The position numbers were made by a program, and so were the translations under genes. The notes under the pieces are model-generated. The model saw only the letters and a program-made list of their open reading frames with translations. It made no database searches and had not been told where the DNA came from. From Rhizobium mesosinicum (GTDB lineage: Bacteria > Pseudomonadota > Alphaproteobacteria > Rhizobiales > Rhizobiaceae), in NCBI RefSeq assembly GCF_019511345.1, contig NZ_JAEUAK010000003.1, positions 186,001 to 250,000 on the forward strand: 64,000 nucleotides of DNA. The letters run 5' to 3'. Below, one piece after another: positions 7,429-15,887 of the stretch; positions within the stretch are counted from its first letter, which is position 1, and each line of letters starts with the position of its first letter.

Positions 7429-9225
7429 ATGACTGAATACGATTTCGGCCCCCGTATTTCCGCAAGTGCCACGCAATTCCGCTTGTGGGCGCCCCTTCAA
7501 GACGAGATCGCCTTGGCATTCGAGGAAGGCGAAACACTCAAGATGGAGCGATCTGATGATGGCTGGCACCGATGCGAAGTCGGTAGTGCGCGAGCAGGGA
7601 CCACCTATTCCTTCATCCTCGCGGATGGCCTTCCAGTTCCCGATCCGGCCTCCCGATACCAGCCGCGCGATGTTCATGGACCAAGTGAAGTCGTCGACCC
7701 GCATGCCTACCGCTGGAGAACAAATGACTGGGGCGGCCACAGCTTCGATGATCTTGTTCTTTACGAACTGCATGTCGGAGCATTTACGCAGGAGGGGACA
7801 TTTGCGGCGGCCATCGACCGTCTCGACCACTTGAAGTCGCTTGGAGTGACGGGAATCCAGATCATGCCCGTGGCCGATTTTCCTGGCCGTCGCGGCTGGG
7901 GCTACGACGGCGTGCTTCCCTATGCGCCCGACAGCAGCTACGGCCGCCCTGAAGAGTTGAAGCGGCTTGTCGACGAAGCGCATGCGCGTGGTATCTGTGC
8001 GTTCCTGGATGTGGTCTATAACCATTTCGGTCCCGATGGGAATTATCTCCCACTCTACGCGCCGCTCTTCACCGATCGTCATAAAACGCCATGGGGAAAC
8101 GCGATCAACTATGATGGGAACGGATCTCGACCGATCCGGGAATTCGTTATTCAAAACGCCATCTACTGGATCACCGACTTCAGGTTTGACGGTCTGCGCC
8201 TGGATGCGGTGCATGCTATCAAAGACCGCTCACAGGAGCACCTCCTGCACGAGCTCGCGCGGCGCGTAAGGGAGGCAGCCGGCGAGCGACATATCCATCT
8301 CATCATCGAGAATGAAGACAATGATGGCAGCCTTCTCGAGCGTGATGAGGGCGGGCGGCCTCAGTTCTTCTCTGCACAGTGGAACGACGATATTCACCAT
8401 GTCCTGCATGTTGCGGCGACCGGCGAAACCTTCGGCTACTACGCCGACTACGGTGACGAGATCGCAAAGCTCGGGCGGGCGCTGGCGGAAGGTTTCGTGT
8501 TCCAGGGTGAGCATATGCCCTACCGTGGTCAAAAGCGGGGTACGAGAAGCGGTCATCTGCCCCCGTCGGCATTCGTTTCCTTCATCCAGAACCATGACCA
8601 GATCGGCAATCGAGCTCTCGGCGACCGCATGACCGCCAGCCGGCCGGGTGCGGTGCTTCGAGCCCTTGCCGGCGTCTACCTGCTGAGCCCGCAGGTGCCG
8701 ATGATCTTCATGGGAGAAGAATGGGGCGCTGAGGAGCCTTTTCCCTATTTCTGTGATTTCGATGAAGAGCTGAACGAGAAAGTCAAGTTGGGTCGGCGCA
8801 ACGAACTGTCCCGACTTCCCGGATTTGATGCCGACGATCTACCGGATCCGACGGCGGAGGCAACCTTCCTCTCCGCAAAGCTCGATTGGACGAAGCTTGA
8901 ATCGGATAATTGCGGGCAATGGCTGGATTTCTATCGGGAGCTTCTTGCCCTAAGGCGTCAGCGGATCACCCCTTTGGTGACCGGCATCATCCGCGAGGGT
9001 GGGCGCTATCATGTATCGGCCGGCGGCGGCCTGAGCGTTGAATGGACCCTTTCGGGCGGCGGCAGGCTGCGGCTTATGGCAAACCTCAGCGATCGGACTG
9101 TCGAGTTTGATGAAGAGGTCGTCGACGAAAACCCGATTCTCCTGGTCGGCGCCTTTGCGGCGGGGCGGATGGCGCCTTGGTCGGTGCTGTGGTCGATCGT
9201 AGCTTTTAGGCCAAGCTCGCGCTAA
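7429..9225 (+). CDS. treZ: Malto-oligosyltrehalose trehalohydrolase
   Basis: A 598-aa GH13 enzyme, normal length for TreZ. It hydrolyses maltooligosyl-trehalose to release trehalose in the TreY-TreZ route from glycogen or maltodextrin. An N-terminal CBM48-like beta domain (about 1-100, ATQFRLWAPLQDEIALAF) precedes the barrel. GH13 regions are visible: DVVYNHFGPDGNY, the nucleophile Asp in DGLRLDAVHAI, the general acid Glu in IIENEDND, and the transition-state Asp in FIQNHDQIGN. The partner treY is not in the window, but malQ, which reshapes the same glucans, follows 4.5 kb downstream. No strong ribosome-binding site was seen; the start agrees with the family's N-terminus. Confidence 0.93.
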   Translation: MTEYDFGPRISASATQFRLWAPLQDEIALAFEEGETLKMERSDDGWHRCEVGSARAGTTYSFILADGLPVPDPASRYQPRDVHGPSEVVDPHAYRWRTNDWGGHSFDDLVLYELHVGAFTQEGTFAAAIDRLDHLKSLGVTGIQIMPVADFPGRRGWGYDGVLPYAPDSSYGRPEELKRLVDEAHARGICAFLDVVYNHFGPDGNYLPLYAPLFTDRHKTPWGNAINYDGNGSRPIREFVIQNAIYWITDFRFDGLRLDAVHAIKDRSQEHLLHELARRVREAAGERHIHLIIENEDNDGSLLERDEGGRPQFFSAQWNDDIHHVLHVAATGETFGYYADYGDEIAKLGRALAEGFVFQGEHMPYRGQKRGTRSGHLPPSAFVSFIQNHDQIGNRALGDRMTASRPGAVLRALAGVYLLSPQVPMIFMGEEWGAEEPFPYFCDFDEELNEKVKLGRRNELSRLPGFDADDLPDPTAEATFLSAKLDWTKLESDNCGQWLDFYRELLALRRQRITPLVTGIIREGGRYHVSAGGGLSVEWTLSGGGRLRLMANLSDRTVEFDEEVVDENPILLVGAFAAGRMAPWSVLWSIVAFRPSSR

Positions 9226-9252
9226 CGGCGCCACAAGCTTGGATTTCATGCC

Positions 9253-9275
9253 ATCGTTCCGTGTCAGGGAACGAT
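9253..9275. terminator. Hairpin between convergent treZ and receiver gene
   Basis: An 8-bp perfect stem (ATCGTTCC / GGAACGAT) with a 7-nt loop lies 28 bp after the treZ stop. The following tract is only ATTAT, so it is a modest, possibly bidirectional terminator. Confidence 0.4.
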
Positions 9276-9342
9276 ATTATCGAGAGACTGGCGGCACCAT
9301 TCGGCCTGCATAGAGGTTTGCGATGCGTCGTTCTTTAGACGT

Positions 9343-9933
9343 TCACGCTGCCAGAAGCGGCGAGCGACGCGCGACATGTTTCGCCGCGATGGCCCAGTCG
9401 GCGGGCTTCGTAAAGACTTGGTCGTTGCGGTAGAATGGCGGCAGCAGCCTATCATCGTATCCGGTGACGAAGGCGAAAGGGATCTGGCGCATCTTTAAGA
9501 CCGCTGCGACTGGATAGACCATTTCACCTGACAGATTGACATCGAGCAGTGCGCCATCGAGCCCATGTTCGTGTTCGGCGATGTCGAGTGCTGCAGGAAC
9601 GGAGGATACTGACAGAACTTCCGCTCCGAGCGAATTGAGTCGCTGTCTGGCATCCGCCGCAATGTAATAATCATCTTCCACGAGCAGCAGCCGATAGCCT
9701 TCAAGACCCGAGCGGAGCGAGAACTTCTCGCGTGCAGCGGCGCGACAAAGCGCTTCCAGACGCTCCGGGCATACCAGCCCTCGCCGATACATCCGAATGA
9801 CATAGCGGGCAAGTCCGGCCTTATTCGCCGAACCGGGCGAGAACCAAGGTTCCGAGCTGACCCTGGTGAAGACAAGCCGCATAACATGCAAGTCATGGGG
9901 AGAATAAATGCCATGTGTCAGATTATGCGTCAT
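9343..9933 (-). CDS. Orphan response-regulator receiver protein
   Basis: A 196-aa protein with an N-terminal helical region (about 1-75, rich in Arg and containing a Cys pair) and a C-terminal receiver domain. The receiver shows the acidic pocket (LLVEDDYYIA), the phosphoacceptor Asp in GALLDVNLSGE, a Thr in FVTGYDD and the conserved Lys in VFTKPAD. There is no DNA-binding or enzymatic output domain and no histidine kinase gene nearby, so it probably acts as a phosphate sink or through protein contacts. Similar short receivers act in alphaproteobacterial stress signalling. The function of the N-terminal part is unknown. Confidence 0.8.
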   Translation of the reverse strand: MTHNLTHGIYSPHDLHVMRLVFTRVSSEPWFSPGSANKAGLARYVIRMYRRGLVCPERLEALCRAAAREKFSLRSGLEGYRLLLVEDDYYIAADARQRLNSLGAEVLSVSSVPAALDIAEHEHGLDGALLDVNLSGEMVYPVAAVLKMRQIPFAFVTGYDDRLLPPFYRNDQVFTKPADWAIAAKHVARRSPLLAA

Positions 9934-10089
9934 GGCGACCCTCGTCTCGTTTCGGAACGCGACCGGATGTTTTCATCTTGAAAGCCGCGAATCAAGCTCG
10001 ATTCCGCAAGAGCGTACGTTTGGACTCTTACCGTACCAAACTATCCCCGAGAGAGATCGAGGGGGCGGGTTATGATCCCGCCGCGCAAA

Positions 10090-10677
10090 CTACCCGACCT
10101 GCTCCACCGACAGCGTCCCTGCTTGAAGCGGCTTGATCAACGATTTCGCTGACACAGTCGGATCGAGCCAGTCTGCCCAGAGATTTCGCTCGAGGATGAC
10201 GATCTGGCGATCGTGGTAGGGCAAGATGTCCGGTCCGGGCTCCATCGTCAGCATTGTGAAGGCCTGACCCACATCCGGCGTGTCGCGCCAGATGCCGGCG
10301 ATGCAGAAGATCGGCTCGTCCTTCTTCGTGAACAGCCATTTGTCCTTGCGTTTCTTTTTCGGATCGTTCGGGCCCGTGAATTCGTAGAAGCCGTCAGCGA
10401 CGATCAGGCAGCGATTGGACGTGAACTCGCGCCCCTCGGAGCGGAAATTATAGACAGGCCGCTTGTTGGGCCCCGGCCAACTCCATCGTCGCTGCACGAG
10501 CTCTGCCTCATCGCCTTCGTTGATCGTGCGGACGATTGGGCCGACGTCCGTGATCTTGATATCCTCGCGGGCCTGCAGGTTCGGTATGCCTTCATCGAAC
10601 CGGATCTTGATCTTGAGATCGGCGAAGTCTTTTGCGATCGATGCAGCATCCACCATCAATCGGTAATCATTGCACAT
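10090..10677 (-). CDS. SRAP (HMCES/YedK) family abasic-site protein
   Basis: A 195-aa SOS-response-associated peptidase domain protein. The N-terminal MCNDY places the catalytic Cys at position 2, where the initiator Met is removed and Cys2 forms a thiazolidine crosslink with abasic sites in single-stranded DNA. The other conserved residues are present: Asn/Arg/Glu in YNFRSEGREF, Glu in DGFYEF and His in YHDRQIV. It should shield abasic sites during replication. It lies beside a second SRAP-like gene on the opposite strand and close to dinB, forming a small translesion and repair group. No LexA box was found directly upstream of this copy. Confidence 0.9.
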   Translation of the reverse strand: MCNDYRLMVDAASIAKDFADLKIKIRFDEGIPNLQAREDIKITDVGPIVRTINEGDEAELVQRRWSWPGPNKRPVYNFRSEGREFTSNRCLIVADGFYEFTGPNDPKKKRKDKWLFTKKDEPIFCIAGIWRDTPDVGQAFTMLTMEPGPDILPYHDRQIVILERNLWADWLDPTVSAKSLIKPLQAGTLSVEQVG

Positions 10678-10812
10678 TGCTCGTCCTTCAAGTTTCTCGA
10701 TCGCTCACGGCTGTCGCTAGAGGTTCAATATAGATCACGCGCGCTCCAGCAGAACGAGGGGATCTTGGTCATCGGTGGTCGGTGGCTGGAGAGCATACGT
10801 GAGCGTTCGATC

Positions 10813-10842
10813 TTGTCCAATGCGTTCGTTCCTGATATGTTC
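10813..10842 (+). promoter_or_regulatory. SOS promoter of the second SRAP gene
   Basis: TTGTCC (10813-10818), a 17-bp spacer and TATGTT (10836-10841) form a promoter, and a perfect LexA box GTTC-N7-GTTC (10828-10842) covers the -10. The expected transcription start is at or next to the ATG at 10849, so the mRNA may be leaderless. Confidence 0.7.
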
Positions 10843-10848
10843 TCAGTC

Positions 10849-11343
10849 ATGAAAGCGACGATCTTTCGATCCGAGGCCCCCGTCGATGAGCGCCGGATCA
10901 TCGTCAGGCGCCATGACGGCGAGGTGGAGATGGTGGAACTGCCTTGGGGGCTGCTTGCCCGAGATGGCAGTGCGCGCGCCGTCAATGTCGTCCGATCGGA
11001 AGGCCGAAGATTTCCAACCCACCGCTGTCTGGTGCCGGCTTCTGAGTTTCGCCACAAGAACTTCAGCTTTTGGCTCGCCGATAGGGACTGGTTCTATTTC
11101 GCGGGGATCTGGCGGCCGGCGACCGATAATTGGCCGGAGGCCTTTGCAATCCTAACCATCGAGGCGAATGCGGATATTGCGTCCCACCACGATCGGCAGA
11201 TGGCGGTACTCACACGCGATCAACGCATGGCCTGGCTCGATGGCCTTGTCCCGGAAGATGAAATCCTGCGGCCGCTGCCGGCCGGGACCTTTCGGGTCAA
11301 GCGCCCCGCAGGCTCTTCCGCCCAGCCGATGCTGGCAGTCTAA
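10849..11343 (+). CDS. SRAP-like protein lacking the catalytic Cys2
   Basis: A 164-aa SRAP-domain paralogue. Conserved features remain: the Asn/Arg/Glu set in NVVRSEGRRF, Glu in ASEFRHK and His in HHDRQMAV. The N-terminus is MKATIFRSE, not MCxxx, so Cys2, the residue that forms the DNA-protein crosslink, is missing. An in-frame ATG at 10837 does not restore it and lies inside the LexA box. The predicted transcription start coincides with 10849. The protein may bind single-stranded or abasic DNA without crosslinking, or act through another nucleophile. It converges with dinB and overlaps its end by 4 bp. Confidence 0.8.
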   Translation: MKATIFRSEAPVDERRIIVRRHDGEVEMVELPWGLLARDGSARAVNVVRSEGRRFPTHRCLVPASEFRHKNFSFWLADRDWFYFAGIWRPATDNWPEAFAILTIEANADIASHHDRQMAVLTRDQRMAWLDGLVPEDEILRPLPAGTFRVKRPAGSSAQPMLAV

Positions 11344-12428
11344 AGCGCCAACCGCAACTGCGGCTCCGTCCCGCAAGATTGTCGTTCCAGAGAGGACAAG
11401 GTGACGCCAACCAGGCGGATGCCCTTGCGCGGCGGAAAGATCGGCGCGAGCAGCAGGCCGACGATTTCTTCAAGATCGGCGATCGTCGGTAGGGGTGCAC
11501 AAACCGTCTTGCTACGGGTGATCTGGTTGAAGTCCGCATATTTGACCTTCAGCGTCACCGTCTTGGCGCCGATCCCGTTTGCTTCGCAGTAACCCCACAC
11601 TTTTTCGATCAGCGGCCGGAGCCCTTCGCGGGCCGCTTCATAGGCATGGAGGTCTTTTGAAAACGTATCCTCTGCGCCGATGGATTTGCGCACCCGGTTC
11701 GGCTTGACCTGGCGCTCGTCGATGCCGCGGGCAATGCCGTAGAAATATGGTCCCGATTTGCCGAAATGCTCTATCAGGAATTCGAGCGTCTGTTGCTTGA
11801 GGTCAGCGCCGGTCTCAATGCCGAGCCGATGCATCTTCTCGGCCGTCGCCGGGCCGACACCATGGAATTTCTTGATGGAGAGGGCTTCGACGAAAACCGG
11901 CCCGTTTTTCGGCGTGATCACCGCCTGGCCGTTTGGTTTGTTGAGGTCGCTTGCCATTTTGGCGAGGAACTTGTTGTAGGATATTCCGGCTGAGGCATTG
12001 AGGCCGGTCACCTGCTTGATCCTGGCGCGGATTTCCGACGCGATCTCGGTGGCGACCTCCATGCCTTTGAGATTTTCGGTGACGTCAAGATAGGCCTCAT
12101 CGAGCGACAGCGGCTCGATAAGAGGGGTGTATTCGGCAAAGATCTCACGGATCTGCTGGGACACGGCCTTGTAGACGTCGAAGCGCGGCGGCACGAAAAT
12201 CAGCTCCGGACATCTCCGCTTCGCGGTAACCGATGGCATCGCCGAGTGGACACCGAACTTGCGCGCCTCATAACTCGCTGCCGCCACCACGCCGCGGGCT
12301 GCCGATCCGCCGACGGCGATCGGCTTGGCGCGCAGTTCCGGATGATCGCGCTGCTCGACCGATGCATAAAATGCATCCATGTCGACATGGACGATTTTTC
12401 GGATGGGGAAGGAGCCTAAGTCTTTCAT
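11340..12428 (-). CDS. dinB: DNA polymerase IV (translesion Y-family polymerase)
   Basis: A 362-aa Y-family polymerase, normal DinB length. The palm motifs are visible: VHVDMDAFYASVEQ with the first catalytic Asp, and SLDEAYLDV with the catalytic Asp-Glu. The YEARKFGVHSAMP finger motif, the helix-hairpin-helix KKFHGVGPATAEKM and the C-terminal little-finger domain follow. It copies past damaged bases with low fidelity. The frame is open to 12479, but the promoter and LexA-like box lie there, so the ATG at 12428 (MKDLGSFPIRKIVHVD) is the likely start. LexA control is suggested by the upstream box, and two SRAP genes adjoin it. Confidence 0.95.
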   Translation of the reverse strand: MKDLGSFPIRKIVHVDMDAFYASVEQRDHPELRAKPIAVGGSAARGVVAAASYEARKFGVHSAMPSVTAKRRCPELIFVPPRFDVYKAVSQQIREIFAEYTPLIEPLSLDEAYLDVTENLKGMEVATEIASEIRARIKQVTGLNASAGISYNKFLAKMASDLNKPNGQAVITPKNGPVFVEALSIKKFHGVGPATAEKMHRLGIETGADLKQQTLEFLIEHFGKSGPYFYGIARGIDERQVKPNRVRKSIGAEDTFSKDLHAYEAAREGLRPLIEKVWGYCEANGIGAKTVTLKVKYADFNQITRSKTVCAPLPTIADLEEIVGLLLAPIFPPRKGIRLVGVTLSSLERQSCGTEPQLRLAL

Positions 12429-12473
12429 TCCAGCTTTAAGGAGCCCAGTGGTTCGGCTGCAAAAATCGCGTCG

Positions 12474-12513
12474 AAACAAAGAGAGAACATAACAGCGTTC
12501 GGGCCGATATCAA
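12474..12513 (-). promoter_or_regulatory. dinB promoter with a near-consensus LexA box
   Basis: On the minus strand TTGATA (12513-12508), 16 bp and TATGTT (12491-12486) form a promoter. GTTC-N7-GTTT (12488-12474) matches the LexA box at 7 of 8 positions and overlaps the -10. The same TATGTT -10 is found at the SRAP-like gene. Confidence 0.55.
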
Positions 12514-12617
12514 CCTTTCAATGAGTGCGTCGTCTGAGGGAGCGAACCTCAAGCATCCGAGGTGCGATCGCGCCCTAGAGCACATGATCAAGGAGCCGTT
12601 GGTGACGAGGAAAATCC

Positions 12618-12645
12618 ACGTTAGCGGCCGAGCGTCCGCTAACGT
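12618..12645. repeat. Perfect 10-bp inverted repeat
   Basis: ACGTTAGCGG and CCGCTAACGT are separated by 8 nt. It lies between the divergent dinB promoter and the small coiled-coil gene at 12698. There is no T tract; a protein-binding site or RNA hairpin in a 5' leader is possible. Confidence 0.55.
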
Positions 12646-12697
12646 ACTGCATCTATTCGACGGCAAGGTCGTTATCCTCTCTTGAGGAGATGACACC

Positions 12698-12874
12698 ATG
12701 ACATACGATATCGAGCGGAAAAGAGTGAGCGCCACAGCCAAAGAAAAGATCGAACGCTTGGAGAAAACGAACGAAGCGGCGCGCGAGGCCGTCGAACTGG
12801 AGCGGCGGTTGCGCGAGGCTAAAACCACAAGGCTGCGCCTTGCTCGCTTGCAAGCTGAAGAACAAGGCCGGTAG
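12698..12874 (+). CDS. Small coiled-coil protein, 58 aa
   Basis: The ATG at 12698 is preceded by GAGGAGA at good spacing. The 58 residues are almost entirely charged and helical (for example KEKIERLEKTNEAAREAVEL), with a heptad-like distribution of Leu/Ala, so a short coiled coil is likely. No signal peptide or known domain. It is too small for most automated ORF finders. An inverted repeat in its upstream region may regulate it. Function unknown. Confidence 0.6.
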   Translation: MTYDIERKRVSATAKEKIERLEKTNEAAREAVELERRLREAKTTRLRLARLQAEEQGR

Positions 12875-13050
12875 CGCGAGGTGCAATCTGACACGGCAGC
12901 CCCGCCGCGAGCCGAGGATAAGATGAACACATAATATAGTTCGTGCTGTTCGGCAGGCGCGCTGGCGCCAGTGCGAGGTATGGTAGTCTTCCGACGCTGC
13001 TCACGGCCGGGAGCATCAAGATGGCGGGTGCCTGGCGGCCTAGCAGGAGC

Positions 13051-13332
13051 TCAGTCCCACAAAAAATCTGGCCCCGTTGCCTGATAGGTCAGCCGCAACG
13101 TTCCGTCCGGCTGAACGACGTACCGCTCGAAGACACGGTACCCGAACTGACCAAGAAAGGTGTTTTTGACGATCGTCCCAGGCCTGTAGCGCGAGTGAAC
13201 GACTTTGCCGCCGTAAGTCAGGCTACCTGGCAAGGGAGTAGGACCCACTCGCGTTGTAGCCTCCTGCGTGCTGCAGCCTATGACGAATGTCGCGACAATG
13301 AGGATCATCGGACTTATTGTTGAATGCTTCAC
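13051..13332 (-). CDS. Small predicted lipoprotein, 93 aa
   Basis: Starts at GTG 13332 with AAGGA upstream. A short signal sequence ends in a lipobox (VIGCSTQ, Cys at about residue 20), so it should be anchored to a membrane by its lipidated Cys. The mature part is about 73 residues, with a beta-rich stretch (SLTYGGKVVHSRYRPGTIV) and a conserved-looking FERYVVQPDGTLRLTYQATG. Family not recognised. It has no operon partner. Confidence 0.65.
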   Translation of the reverse strand: MKHSTISPMILIVATFVIGCSTQEATTRVGPTPLPGSLTYGGKVVHSRYRPGTIVKNTFLGQFGYRVFERYVVQPDGTLRLTYQATGPDFLWD

Positions 13333-13713
13333 CGTCGAGGTCCTTAAGGTATCAGAGATGGGGCTGGTGATCAGGAAACATCAGACCATTCCTGCTCCTC
13401 GCATGGTCACACGCGTGTCCCTCAAGAAACTGCGGGTATGGTCGCTGCGGGGTACCATCGCCAAACGCCCTTCCGTCCGAGGATCGGCTCTTCAATCGAT
13501 CGTTCCACCAACTTCGCCAGATGATGAAAGTTCCCGAGCGGACATAAGGGAGGGGGATCTCCGCTCGCTGGGAACGATCGGCTTCCTTTGGAGTTCGGCC
13601 TGCACGGAAAAACCCACCAAAGAGGCTGACGTGACACCTTCACCACCTTCGGCTCGGGCTCTCGAAGGGTCTGGCATCAAATCAGAAGCGCCCGCTCCGA
13701 CTGGAGGTCAAGA
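13333..13713. other. Intergenic stretch upstream of malQ, nothing recognised
   Basis: Long open frames cross this interval on both strands but lack start signals, family similarity and convincing composition. No clear promoter for malQ was identified. Confidence 0.4.
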
Positions 13714-15555
13714 ATGAAGGAAGCGTTCCGGTCGCTCCGGCGCCTGGCAAGGCAGAAGGGGATTGAATTGGTTCGTCCATCCCCCGAGGGTCGCCTGGTT
13801 CGTGTCTCCGACCGTAATCTCGCCAGGATGCTCACTGCGCTGGGTGAAGATGTTGCCGGCATATCATCAGATGGTGAGCCTCGCTGTCATGTACCAGCCG
13901 ACCTCATAGGTCGGCCGGCCTGGGGCTTAAGTCTGCAACTCTATGAATTGCGGTCCGACCGCAATTGGGGAATCGGTGACTTCAAAGACCTTTGGGGGAT
14001 CTGCTCTCTGGCCGGCGCTCTCGGAGCCGATTTCATCGGCCTCAATCCGCTCCACGCCGGTTTCCTCTACGAGCCGAACCGGTGCAGCCCGTATGAACCT
14101 TCCAACCGCAAATTTTTAAACCCTCTCTACATCGCTGTCGACGAGGTGGAGGGTTTTGTCACCTCGCCTGACATCGAGGCGGAGCTTTCGAGGTTGCGAG
14201 AGCTTTCCCTGGTCGACTACGAGGCTGTTGCAGCAATCAAGCTCCGCGTTCTACGCACAATATGGAAGTCGGTTGAACAGGTACAAAATCCAGCATTGGA
14301 GGAGTTCATCCGCACTGGCGGGCCGGATCTGCGTCTTCATGCTCTGTTCGAGACGCTATCCTGTGCGCAGTCGACCGGGGGTACAGGTGCCGGTTGGCTG
14401 AGCTGGCCGCGAGAATTTCAGTCGCCGCAGAACACGGTTGTACATGAGTTCGCGCGAGCACATGACGATGAGATCGAATTCCATCAATGGCTGCAATGGA
14501 TTGCGCATATTCAGCTTTCAAAGGCAAAGTCGTGCTGCCGCAGGGCCAAGATGCGTGTCGGGCTTTATCTCGATCTTGCCGTCGGTGAAGCGCTCGACGG
14601 ATCCGCCACCTGGAGCGACAGAACTTCGTACGTTCGCGCTGCTGCCATCGGCAATCCGCCCGAACCCTTCGCGGCCGAGGGCCAGGACTGGAGGCTGGCG
14701 GCGCTGCGGCCTGAGAGGATCACCCACGGTGATCCGTCGCCGTTTGCCCGTTTGATGACCGCCTCCATGCAATATGCCGGCGCAGTCAGGATCGATCATG
14801 CCGCCGCTTTCGCCAGATTATTTCTTGTACCGACGGATGCCACCCCGGCCGACGGGGCCTATGTCCGTTATCCGATCGACGACATGCTGGAGGAGCTGGC
14901 CAACATGTCCGTCAGACACCAATCTATCGTCATTGGCGAAGACCTTGGCGACGTCGCGGCGGGGCTGCGCGAAGATCTGGCCACTGTCGGTGCGCTGTCT
15001 TATCGCATCCTGTCCTATGAACAGTCAGAAGAAGGTTTCGTGCGACCCCAGGACTATCCGAAGCTCGCGCTTGCCTGTGTCTCAACGCACGACCATCAGA
15101 CCTTTTCCGGATGGTGGAAAGGCTCTGATATCGATCTTCGTCTGAAACATGGGCTCGTTTCGAGGGCAATGACGTTGCAGCATCGGAAGACACGCAAGAG
15201 CGAACGCAAAAACCTTCTTGCAGCTTTTGCCGCCGCCGGAGTGATTGGGTCAGACGAGCAGTCAGGTGCGGAAAACCTGGAACAGCTTGTCGCAGCGGCG
15301 CACGAATACATTGCTTCAACCCCGTGCATGCTCGTCAGCGTTCGCCTTGCAGACCTGACGGACGAAGAGGCGCCGACCAACATCCCCGGCACCGACAAAA
15401 CCTATTCAAACTGGAGGCCCAAGCTGTCAGTCGATTTGGCCGCGCTCGAACATCTTCCGATGGTGCGGCGCATTGCAAATGTCATGAACCGTTATCGCGG
15501 CAATCCGGCCGCTCACGGCAAAGTCGACAGCATCTTATCCGCCAGAGGCCTCTGA
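13714..15555 (+). CDS. malQ: 4-alpha-glucanotransferase (amylomaltase)
   Basis: A 613-aa GH77 enzyme that transfers maltosyl and longer units between alpha-1,4-glucans. Recognisable signatures are the N-terminal DFIGLNPLHAGF, LYLDLAVGEALDGSATW, the nucleophile Asp in GAVRIDHAAAF, the acid/base Glu in IVIGEDLGDV and the stabilising Asp in STHDHQTFSGWW. It is slightly shorter than enterobacterial MalQ. It would work with glycogen debranching and the TreY/TreZ route; treZ is 4.5 kb upstream, but the genes are separated by repair genes and are not one operon. The ATG at 13714 follows GGTCAAGA; the start fits the usual rhizobial N-terminus. Confidence 0.93.
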   Translation: MKEAFRSLRRLARQKGIELVRPSPEGRLVRVSDRNLARMLTALGEDVAGISSDGEPRCHVPADLIGRPAWGLSLQLYELRSDRNWGIGDFKDLWGICSLAGALGADFIGLNPLHAGFLYEPNRCSPYEPSNRKFLNPLYIAVDEVEGFVTSPDIEAELSRLRELSLVDYEAVAAIKLRVLRTIWKSVEQVQNPALEEFIRTGGPDLRLHALFETLSCAQSTGGTGAGWLSWPREFQSPQNTVVHEFARAHDDEIEFHQWLQWIAHIQLSKAKSCCRRAKMRVGLYLDLAVGEALDGSATWSDRTSYVRAAAIGNPPEPFAAEGQDWRLAALRPERITHGDPSPFARLMTASMQYAGAVRIDHAAAFARLFLVPTDATPADGAYVRYPIDDMLEELANMSVRHQSIVIGEDLGDVAAGLREDLATVGALSYRILSYEQSEEGFVRPQDYPKLALACVSTHDHQTFSGWWKGSDIDLRLKHGLVSRAMTLQHRKTRKSERKNLLAAFAAAGVIGSDEQSGAENLEQLVAAAHEYIASTPCMLVSVRLADLTDEEAPTNIPGTDKTYSNWRPKLSVDLAALEHLPMVRRIANVMNRYRGNPAAHGKVDSILSARGL

Positions 15556-15617
15556 TGTAGGAGCTCCAGCAATCAATTTGGGAACACAGGGCGCTTTTGC
15601 ACTCAGAGCCTTAAGCA

Positions 15618-15651
15618 CTCGCTGGTGTATCGACTAGCGCGAGCTCTTTTT
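15618..15651 (+). terminator. Possible malQ terminator
   Basis: CTCGCT pairs with AGCGCGAG (one bulge) across a 12-nt loop and is followed by CTCTTTTT. The hairpin is imperfect. Confidence 0.4.
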
Positions 15652-15842
15652 ACCGCTCCCATTGCCACCCTCTTCCTGCCTTGCGGGCCGTTGAAATCGC
15701 GCCGGATCCTTTGGAGTGGGAGCGGTACGTACCGTCCAAAAAAGTTGGCCCCGGAAGCTTGTGCCGATGAGGACGCTGCTTATTGGCCCTGACCACCCTT
15801 TAGAGGGCCGGAAAAATGATCAAACAGAGGGGAAAGTTACGG

Positions 15843-15887
15843 GCTTTTAGCCGCATCAGCGATTTCCAGGGAATTGGGGCTAAAAAG
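15843..15887. repeat. Inverted repeat GCTTTTAGCC / GGCTAAAAAGC
   Basis: Ten-base arms, one with a single extra A, are separated by 24 nt. It lies 60 bp upstream of the first gene of the ligD group. It could be an operator or a remnant of a mobile-element end. Confidence 0.4.

Noticed and set aside
10213..10848. N-terminal extension of the second SRAP frame
   Set aside because: The extension is antisense to the canonical SRAP gene and runs through the LexA-controlled promoter; the SRAP similarity begins after 10849.
12481..12496. GAAC-N8-GTTC as a second LexA site upstream of dinB
   Set aside because: Spacing and orientation do not fit the direct repeat GTTC-N7-GTTC; the overlapping GTTC-N7-GTTT is the better candidate.
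12936..12953. GTTCGTGCTGTTC as a LexA box
   Set aside because: The spacer is 5, not 7, and no gene starts nearby.
13268..13717. Plus-strand 149-codon frame before malQ
   Set aside because: It overlaps the lipoprotein gene, has low-complexity composition and no start signal or family.
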